Source of the DNA: a bacterium
GTDB taxonomy: Bacteria > Latescibacterota > UBA2968 > UBA8231
Assembly: GCA_027593305.1 (NCBI GenBank)
Contig: JAQCJA010000149.1
Location: 1 to 9,360, forward strand
DNA: 9,360 bases
Direction of reading: 5' to 3'
The notes beneath the pieces are model-generated. The model searched no databases, was not told the DNA's origin, and was given only the letters and a program-made list of their open reading frames with translations. Positions 1-6,000 of the stretch are shown here, one piece after another. Made by a program: the position numbers and the translations under genes. The first letter of the stretch is position 1, and the number at the start of each line of letters is the position of its first letter.

Positions 1-1041
1 CTGCAGGTATTGGCCGTCGCATGCGGTGGAAAAGTGCAGGGTTGCCGCCTGGAAAGGACCAAGGCCGTTGCCCATGTGCGGCGTGGTGGGCACACCGGCA
101 GCTTTCGCCTGTTCCAGTTGGCGCAGGCCGTCGCTGAAACCGGTGCGGCCGATGTCGGGTTGAAAGACGTCCAGGGCGCGAGGCGCTTCGAACCAGGCCT
201 CGGTCTGGAAGTGCGTGCGGAAGTGTTCGCCCAGGGCGATGGGCGCCCCTGGATGGGTGAGCAGTTCGCGGTGCCCGCGCAGATCTTCCGGCTCCAACGG
301 GCACTCCAGCCAACGGCAACCCAGATCGCCGTAGCGTTGACGGGCCTGCGGTCCGTTCTGGCGTGACACCATCCACAGGGTGTCGACCATCCACTGATCG
401 ACGGCGCCTCCGGTGCCGGTCTGCAGGAATTCGACTTCCGCCGTCCCCGCGTCGAGGTCCCCGTCGACGAAGAGCTTGACCCCTGTCAGTCCCGTGTCGA
501 GCCAGTTCTTCAGGTGTTCGAGGCGATCCTCGCGTGTCTGGCGACGCAGGCCGGACAGATAGACGGGCAACTGCAGACGCGGTGTCTGGCTGAGCATGGC
601 GCACACGGGCAGACCCTCGCGTCGACCGATGGCGTCGTAGAGGGCGATGTCGATGGCAGCCATGGCGTCGAGCCAGTAGCCGGAGGCATAGCCGCGGCCT
701 CGCTGCGCATCGTAGAGAAAATCCCACAACTCCACCGGGGCGCCGAACTGGCGGTCACGGACCATGGGTTGCTGGATGGACCTGGCCACAAGGCAGGCGA
801 CCTCCGGGCCGATGGGACAATTGCCCTCGCCCCAGCCGACATGGCCATCAGCCAGTTCGACCCGTACCAGGTAGCCCTCGACCGTCAGGGGATACACAGT
901 ACGCCAGCCGTCGCGGAACTCGAAGCGGGCGCCGGCGTCGTCACCGCCCTTGCCCTTGTAGTCCTCCCAGTAGGAAGGTTCGTCGGTGAAAGCGATGTGA
1001 AACGTGTCGATGCGGGCGATGGAAAAGTCTGTGTTTGTCAT
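1..1041 (-). CDS. MR/MLE-type enolase-superfamily enzyme, C-terminus missing
   Basis: The 347 visible codons run without a stop from an ATG at 1041 off the left edge. Members of this superfamily abstract a proton alpha to a carboxylate, stabilised by Mg2+; many are sugar-acid dehydratases, racemases or cycloisomerases. Residues ~1-145 form the capping domain (WGEGN at 70-74; a helical LDAMAAIDIALYD stretch at 124-136). The barrel then shows K189 in GVKLF, likely metal ligands D220 (VDTLW), E246 (LECP) and E272 (GEH), D296 in QPDIGRTG and H322 in TPHMGNG. The D296/H322 pair matches the Asp-His dyad of the mandelate racemase subgroup. The second Lys of the usual KxK is Phe here (KLF), so the reaction cannot be named. 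The gene is divergent from the PhyH operon, which may share its pathway. The SD is weak (AGG close to the ATG). Family assignment is firm; substrate unknown. Confidence 0.9.
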   Translation of the reverse strand, partial: MTNTDFSIARIDTFHIAFTDEPSYWEDYKGKGGDDAGARFEFRDGWRTVYPLTVEGYLVRVELADGHVGWGEGNCPIGPEVACLVARSIQQPMVRDRQFGAPVELWDFLYDAQRGRGYASGYWLDAMAAIDIALYDAIGRREGLPVCAMLSQTPRLQLPVYLSGLRRQTREDRLEHLKNWLDTGLTGVKLFVDGDLDAGTAEVEFLQTGTGGAVDQWMVDTLWMVSRQNGPQARQRYGDLGCRWLECPLEPEDLRGHRELLTHPGAPIALGEHFRTHFQTEAWFEAPRALDVFQPDIGRTGFSDGLRQLEQAKAAGVPTTPHMGNGLGPFQAATLHFSTACDGQYLQ

Positions 1042-1179
1042 GGGCCTAACGCTAACGTTGTGGGCCATGACGGGCAATCGGCGCGTCGGTGCTGGTCCCG
1101 GCGCGCTGAGTCTGATATCTTACCGCGATCTGCATACCCCCAGAAGTGCCATCCACCCCCGAGTGAAAGGCCATGTCCC
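1042..1179. other. divergent intergenic region, probably carrying promoters both ways
   Basis: This 138-bp gap separates the start of the MR/MLE gene (leftward) from the GTG start of the 92-residue protein (rightward), so it should hold both promoters. On the plus strand TATCTT (1116-1121) is a possible -10 with 4 of 6 consensus bases, but no convincing -35 lies upstream. An imperfect 31-bp dyad at 1039-1069 overlaps the MR/MLE start codon, with outer arms CATGGGCC and GGGCCATG (7 of 8 pairs) and little symmetry in the middle. It could be an operator or chance. No ORF here is better supported. Confidence 0.4.
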
Positions 1180-1458
1180 GTGGCGCTGCGCCAGAAGCTT
1201 CTCGTCCTCTATGCACACTCACCGGATCTGAATTCCGCCACCGTTGCCTGGTCCATTTTCGATGGTACTGGCAAGGAAAAACACACAACCGGTGACAGTG
1301 AAGAGCCGCCCTATCTTTCGGTCGTAGCGGCCATGCGTGATGGCTGGCGGGTGATCCAGTTCCCCCAGCAACACCCGGCTTTTCCCGGTATGGAATACAA
1401 CACGGCGTACCTCAAATACGAATACATCCTGGAACAACTCGAAGACGTGGGAGCGTGA
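1180..1458 (+). CDS. small protein of unknown function, translated ahead of the PhyH dioxygenase
   Basis: I do not recognise this 92-residue protein. It starts at a GTG preceded by GAAAGG at 1165-1170 (9-nt spacing) and ends in TGA at 1456-1458. It has no signal peptide, membrane segment or Cys cluster. It looks like a compact soluble alpha/beta domain: a hydrophobic strand near the start (KLLVLYA, 6-12), a second strand around VAWSIF (22-27), a central helix and DGWRVIQFP (59-67), and a C-terminal amphipathic helix with AYLKYEYILEQLE (77-89). The GW-hydrophobic-hydrophobic pattern loosely recalls DUF4177-like domains, too weakly to assign. The frame stays open far upstream, antisense to the MR/MLE gene, so only the SD position and the limits of the divergent gene favour this start. 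It lies 2 bases before the preferred ATG of the PhyH gene, so the two are probably coupled; a partner or accessory role is inference only. Confidence 0.72.
   Translation: MALRQKLLVLYAHSPDLNSATVAWSIFDGTGKEKHTTGDSEEPPYLSVVAAMRDGWRVIQFPQQHPAFPGMEYNTAYLKYEYILEQLEDVGA
1449..1453 (+). promoter_or_regulatory. Shine-Dalgarno fixing the PhyH start at 1461
   Basis: GGGAG inside the last codons of the upstream gene lies 7 nt before ATG 1461. The in-frame GTG at 1455, which overlaps the previous stop as GTGA, lies too close to this SD (1 nt). ATG 1461 is therefore preferred, although GTG 1455 would add only two residues. Confidence 0.6.
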
Positions 1459-1460
1459 CG

Positions 1461-2273
1461 ATGCCGAACAAGGAAGATCTGCTGACCACCACACAGATGG
1501 CGAAGTTTGTTGCCGATGGCTTTCTGCGTTTTGACGATGTTGTGCCCGACGAACTGAACCGGGCGGCTCTGGCGCAGATGGAAGCGGGGATCGAGCGGCC
1601 GCGTGGTGGTGACCCGGTGCAGGGCATGTGGCAGGGCACCGCCATCGGCGACGTCGTCCAGTTGCCGCAGATCCAGGGCATCATGGCCAGTCTTGTTGGT
1701 ACCGATCCACTCTACGATCATCACGCCGTACACATCGTGCAGCCGAACCGCGAGGAAGGGCAGATCTGGCACGCCGATGCCATCATCGATCTGCGTACGC
1801 CCTTCGACATCCAGTTCTTCTACTTCCCCCACGACACCCCGCGCGAGATGGGTGGCACCATGGTGCTGCCAGGCAGTCATTACCGTCGCATCAGCGAATC
1901 CGACATCGCCCGTTACCAGAATTTCCTCGGGCAGCAGCCGATGGTGTGCAAGGCGGGGACGGTCATGGTCGCCCATCACGGCATCTGGCACTGCGCCCAG
2001 CCCAACCTGACGGACCGTACACGATACATGTTCAAGCTGCGCCTGAATCCGACGGTGCGGCAGTTGCGGTTGTGGAATACGGACGACATCGATGCACCTG
2101 AAGTCAGCAGCGAGTTGAACGCCAACCATCGCTGGTACGGCAACGAGGCGCGCCTCGAAATCGTCAACCGCATCAAGCTCTGGCGCCACCTGACGGGGGA
2201 CGAGAAGTATGATCTGGGCTACTGGCTGTCGCGGCTGGAAAATGAGCCGACAGCGGCGGCGCTGGTGGCTTGA
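1461..2273 (+). CDS. phytanoyl-CoA dioxygenase (PhyH) family Fe(II)/2-oxoglutarate oxygenase
   Basis: This 270-residue cytosolic protein has the PhyH-family jelly-roll signature. Family members use O2 and 2-oxoglutarate to hydroxylate a substrate, releasing succinate and CO2. The iron-binding facial triad reads H104 and D106 (WHADAIID) with the distal His most likely H177 (HGIWHCAQPN). R188, eleven residues later (DRTRYMFKL), fits the Arg that binds the 2-oxoglutarate carboxylate. The family hallmark GGTMVLPGSHYRR spans 131-143. Length is normal (250-300) and no catalytic residue is missing. The C-terminal ~70 residues (Trp/Arg-rich, helical, ending at 270) may form a substrate lid. The gene follows the 92-residue gene almost without a gap, divergent from the MR/MLE enzyme. 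Bacterial PhyH proteins act on many substrates, from small acids and ectoine-like compounds to natural products, so true phytanoyl-CoA activity is not implied. Confidence 0.93.
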   Translation: MPNKEDLLTTTQMAKFVADGFLRFDDVVPDELNRAALAQMEAGIERPRGGDPVQGMWQGTAIGDVVQLPQIQGIMASLVGTDPLYDHHAVHIVQPNREEGQIWHADAIIDLRTPFDIQFFYFPHDTPREMGGTMVLPGSHYRRISESDIARYQNFLGQQPMVCKAGTVMVAHHGIWHCAQPNLTDRTRYMFKLRLNPTVRQLRLWNTDDIDAPEVSSELNANHRWYGNEARLEIVNRIKLWRHLTGDEKYDLGYWLSRLENEPTAAALVA

Positions 2274-2283
2274 TCATCCTCCG

Positions 2284-2319
2284 CGGTTGATCCTAGCGCC
2301 TCGACTCGACAACGCAGGC
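2284..2319 (+). repeat. diverged partial copy of the 88-bp repeat, upstream of the coiled-coil gene
   Basis: This 36-bp stretch aligns with 2793-2827 inside the tandem repeat downstream of the coiled-coil gene, in the same orientation. Both contain CGGTTGATC, AGCGCCTCGACTCG, CAACGCA and GC in the same order, with a one-base indel and a few substitutions. The second arm of the repeat's palindrome (GCGTTGCC) is absent here. The small gene is thus bracketed by direct copies of one repeat family. Confidence 0.7.
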
Positions 2320-2344
2320 AGCAAGGACTGGTACTCCAATTGCA

Positions 2345-2372
2345 TTGTGTATGGTGAGACTGCCATTTACAA
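2345..2372 (+). promoter_or_regulatory. imperfect hairpin/dyad just upstream of the coiled-coil gene
   Basis: TTGTGTATGG and CCATTTACAA can pair over 10 positions (eight Watson-Crick pairs, one G-U, one mismatch) around the 8-base loop TGAGACTG. It ends 6 bases before the GGAGG of the next gene. Flanking CAATTG palindromes occur at 2337-2342 and 2370-2375. A possible promoter is superimposed: TTGTGT (2345-2350), 17-bp spacer, TACAAT (2368-2373). However, its start point would fall at about the SD. The site may be an operator, a leader hairpin or chance. No U-tract follows, so it is not a terminator. Confidence 0.35.
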
Positions 2373-2378
2373 TTGATC

Positions 2379-2383
2379 GGAGG
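2379..2383 (+). promoter_or_regulatory. strong Shine-Dalgarno that selects a TTG start
   Basis: GGAGG lies 5 nt before TTG 2389. The nearby ATG at 2396 is out of frame and stops after ten codons, and the first in-frame ATG comes 17 codons later with no SD. This makes TTG 2389 the likely start of the coiled-coil protein. Confidence 0.7.
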
Positions 2384-2388
2384 ACATC

Positions 2389-2766
2389 TTGCAGGATGCC
2401 AAGGCGACGGGAGTACAAGAAGTGGTAGCAGCGGAAGACATGCACTGGGGGATCAACTACCTGCGCGGGGACCTGCACGAAATCCGCCAGGAGATTCGGG
2501 ATGTGCGTGCGGAGGCGCATGCTCAATTCGCACATGTGCATGCTCAATTCGCACATGTGCAGGCCCAATTCGCGCAAGTGCAGGCCCAATTTGCGCAGGC
2601 TAGAGACCAGACGGCGGCGCAGTTTGCTCAGTCCAGGACCGAGACCAACGAGCAGTTCTCTGAAATGCGCCGAGCCATGGAGCAGCGCTTTTACTGGTCC
2701 AGCGGTATTTCCATCGGCATGTCGGGCATGCTGGCCGGCCTGATGACGGCCCTCGTTAAGCTGTGA
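2389..2766 (+). CDS. small coiled-coil protein with C-terminal membrane anchor
   Basis: This 125-residue protein is predicted from a TTG with a strong SD. Residues 1-40 are charged and helical (EIRQEIRDVR at 31-40). Residues 44-71 are four near-identical heptads of the form (H/Q)AQFA(H/Q)(V/A), continuing in looser register to about 100 (AAQFA, NEQF, EMRRAMEQR), as expected for a long coiled coil. Residues 101-123 (FYWSSGIS to TALVKL) are hydrophobic and glycine-rich and can form one membrane helix at the very C-terminus, giving a tail-anchored topology. No enzymatic motif is present. The layout resembles small XhlA-like or DUF1640-like coiled-coil/TM proteins, but I cannot assign a family. 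It converges on the helicase gene and has related repeats on both sides. An oligomeric scaffold or membrane-tethered spacer role is a guess. Confidence 0.75.
   Translation: MQDAKATGVQEVVAAEDMHWGINYLRGDLHEIRQEIRDVRAEAHAQFAHVHAQFAHVQAQFAQVQAQFAQARDQTAAQFAQSRTETNEQFSEMRRAMEQRFYWSSGISIGMSGMLAGLMTALVKL
2518..2601 (+). repeat. four 21-bp tandem units encoding coiled-coil heptads
   Basis: Units at 2518-2538, 2539-2559, 2560-2580 and 2581-2601 each encode one heptad. The first two are identical at every base, and the last two are close to each other and more diverged from the first pair. Identity including silent positions points to recent duplication by slippage. The array length is probably variable among relatives. 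Confidence 0.9.
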
Positions 2767-2977
2767 GGCGCTGGTCGCGTAATCACGGAAGTCGGTTGAT
2801 CAAGCGCCTCGACTCGGCAACGCAAGCGTTGCCTACGGTCTGTCTGACCCTGTCGGCGCTGGTCGCGTAATCACGGAAGTCGGTTGATCAAGCGCCTCGA
2901 CTCGGCAACGCAAGCGTTGCCTACGGTCTGTCTGACCCTGTCGGCGCTGGTCGCGTAGACACGGAAGTCGGTTGATC
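2767..2977 (+). repeat. 88-bp intergenic tandem repeat (2.4 copies) with an internal palindrome
   Basis: Two full copies (2767-2854 and 2855-2942) appear identical. A 35-bp partial third copy (2943-2977) differs at the bases after GCGTA (GAC for ATC). Each full copy contains the perfect inverted repeat GGCAACGC-AA-GCGTTGCC (2816-2833 and 2904-2921). The array fills most of the 249-bp gap between two convergent genes and begins immediately after the stop codon of the coiled-coil gene. No T-tract follows either palindrome, so a classic intrinsic terminator is not evident, though bidirectional 3'-end stabilisation is possible. There is no spacer/repeat alternation as in CRISPR. It may be an intergenic repeat family of this genome. 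Confidence 0.92.
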
Positions 2978-3015
2978 CCAGTGCCGCGCCGCTGGCCCGT
3001 CGAGCCAACTCATTC

Positions 3016-6000
3016 TCAGTCGAAGGCAACGACCTTCTCCCTGAAATCCACGGGGATGCGCATGCGGCCTTCGTTCTTTCGATCAAACAGCAGATAGCCG
3101 CGGTCCCGACCGTAGCGCCAGATGTCGCGCGTGATGGCAACATCTTCGCGGCAGTACTGCTCGATCAGATCCAGGCGTCCCTGCTTCCACCAGCGCAGGG
3201 CCTGCAGACCGTCGGCAGTCTTCTCCTTGTCCAGCGTGGAGTGGGCCAGGCTGTTGAGGCTGACGCGGAAGTTCAGCTGTTCCTTGATCTCGCGCAGCAT
3301 GTCGAGGGTCTCGAGGTTGCGGAAGTCGTAACGCGTGTAGCCGCGCAGCACCGAATAATCGAAACCGATGCAGTTGAAGCCGACGACGAGATCGGCGGAC
3401 TTGAGGTGTTCGATCAGGTCCTGCACGCGGTCCTCGAAATAGGTGGTGAAGGCATCGGTGCGGCTGTCCCAGACGATGCCGCAACTCATCCGCATCAGAT
3501 ACGTCTTGCCCCAGCCACCGACTTCGGCGGCGCTCAGTTGTGTTTCGAGATCGAAGACCACCACATGCTGCTCGTCGTCCGGAGCCTCTGGTGGCTCCTC
3601 CTCATCCACCTTCTCCCAGTCGGCAAACATGGGTGGCTCGTCCTCGAGATCACTCACGTCGAGGGCTTCGGCGTCAAGTTGGGCGCGACCGCTGAGCAAT
3701 TCCAGCAGGTGAATACAGCCGGCCTTGTCGAGGGGATGGTTGCCGGCGCCACACGTGGCGAAGTGGATGCAGGAAGGGCAACCATCCTCGCAATCACATC
3801 CCTGGACCATACCCAGCGTCAGTTCGAGCAGCCGGTCGAGCATCTCAAAGCCCTTCTCCGCCAGACCGATACCCCCCGGATACTGATCATAGATGAAGAT
3901 GGCGCTCTTGCGCAGTTGCGGGTGCATGGGATAACAGATGCCGCCGACGTCGGTGCCCTTGCTCAGTGCCAGCAGGGGAAACAGCGACTTGGTGGCATGT
4001 TCAGTGGCGTGCAGCGAGCCCATGTGATGATGGTTGCGGCGCTTGAGGTGCTTCTTGAAAGGGGCGTCCATTTCGAGCCAGAAGCCGACGGTCTCGAAGA
4101 CTTCGACGGGGCTGTCGAGAGGGTGCTTGGATAACACCACGCCGTCACCGACGCTGATCTTCTCGAAGGCGACGACCTGTGATTCCACACGCAGGCGGCC
4201 GAGTTTTGCCTGGTACCCATGCATCGGCTTGCTCGCCAGCTCCTCGAGGATCTCGGTCTCTTTCTCCTTCTTTGGCCTCGTGTAGTAGGGCACATCGACC
4301 TGTTGCGCATCGATCTGCCGCTTCACCGGGTTGCGCTCGCCGATGAGGTACTGCTTGCCGCGATGCAGATACACGGAGCCCGGGTAACACTCGGAGTACA
4401 GTTGCCCACCGGAGACGGTGCCTATGGTGTAGCCCTTGCGACCCGTCGGCGCAGGAACGCCGCGATCACGATCCTGCGGGCGCTCGCGCGCAACGGGCAG
4501 AGCCGCTCCGGCAGCGGCACGCCTGGGCGCGTAGGGCTGATTGTCTGGTTGACTGTCCGGTTGACTGTCCGGTTGACTGTCTGGTTGACTGTCTGGAGAA
4601 CCGAAGAGATCCGGCACGGCCGTCTGCGTGGCCGCCTCTTCGGGGGGCTCGTCGGCTTCGGGCTGGATGTCGATGGGGTCCGCACTGGCGCGCCGACGGC
4701 CGCCGGTGACAATGGTCCAGCTTTCGCCGATGGCGCGCATGTTGACGAAGCGGTGTGGTTGCTTGCGGGAAGCGAACCAGGCGTCGCCGTCGGCACTCTG
4801 CAACAGCTCGCCTCTCTCGGTCAGTATGTCGAGAGCCTCCCGGTACCCGGGGATCTCGGCGTATTCGGGTTCATCCAGGGTCAGCGGCAGTTCGCGGGCG
4901 GCACAGGGCAGGTGCTGTTCCAGGATGTAGTGGTTGGACGGATCGGCAACGGCATCCTCGATCTCGCGCCCGAAGAACTGTTCCGGGTGCTTCATGAAAT
5001 ACTGATCGAGGGCGTCACGGCTGGCCAGCAGGATGACGAGGGATTCGCGGCCCCGGCGGCCGACACGACCGGCACGTTGCCAGGTGTTGACGATGGACCC
5101 CGGGTAGCCGACGAGCACACACATATCCAGGCCGCCGATGTCGATGCCCAGTTCCAGCGCCGATGTGGTCACCACCCCAAGCAGCTCGCCGTTGATCAGC
5201 TGGGACTCGATCTGCCGCCGCTCCTCGGGCATATAACCGGCACGATAGGAGCTGATCTTGCGGGCCAGGTCCTTGCGGTTCTGCGTCGCCCAGCGGTAGA
5301 CGAGTTCGGTGATGGTTCGGGCCCGGGTGAAAACGATGGTGCGCAGTTGTCGCAGGACACCTGCCTGCAACAGACGGGAGGCGACGGTGTTGGGGCTGTC
5401 GACAGGATCAACAAAGAGGAAGTGTCTCATTGCCGACGGTGCGCCGGATTCGGTGATGGGGACAAAGGGCCGCCCAAAGAGTCGCTCCGCCAGTTGCTGC
5501 GGGTTGCCGATGGTCGCCGAACAGGTGACGAAGCGCGGCTCGGTGCCGTAGCAACTGCACAGACGGTTGAGTCGACGGAACAGGTGCAGCACGTGGGAGC
5601 CGAAGATGCCGTTGTACGTGTGCAGTTCATCCACGACGATCCAGCGGAGGTTCTTCAGCACCTCTTCCCAGGCTTCGTGGAAGGCGAGCAACCCGGAGTG
5701 CAGCATGTCGGGTGTGGTGATGAGGATGTTGGGTGGTTGCTTGCGGATCTTCTCGCGCAGATGCGGCTTGGTGTCGCCGTCGTAGATCTCTGCCGTCAGG
5801 CTGCAGGACAGGTTGCCCAGCACCGAACGCAGTGCGCCGAGCTGGTCCTGTTCCAGCGCTTTCAAGGGAAAGATGTAGATGGCGCAGCCTGCAGGATGCT
5901 GCATGAGATCGTCGAGGACGGCGGCATTGTAGACCATCGTCTTGCCGGAGGAGGTCGGCGTGGCAACAACGACGTTGCGGCCCTCCTGCAGATGGTGGAT

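Noticed and set aside
514..1179. Upstream extension of the 92-residue protein frame back to 514
   Set aside because: The extension runs antisense through the MR/MLE enzyme's conserved region and looks non-coding. Only the part from GTG 1180, with its SD, is kept.
1311..2189. 292-codon minus-strand frame over the PhyH gene
   Set aside because: It is antisense to the conserved iron-binding and PGSH motifs of PhyH, a GC-driven shadow.
2816..2833. Rho-independent terminator
   Set aside because: The palindrome has only a 2-base centre and no T-tract follows on either strand.
2767..2977. CRISPR array
   Set aside because: The 88-bp units are head-to-tail tandem copies with no unique spacers, and no cas genes are present.
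2767..2977. Integron attC sites flanking a cassette gene
   Set aside because: The repeats lack GTTRRRY/RYYYAAC core pairs and no integrase is visible.
3241..4134. 297-codon plus-strand frame
   Set aside because: It is antisense to the exonuclease and zinc-binding regions of the fused helicase; no motif of its own.
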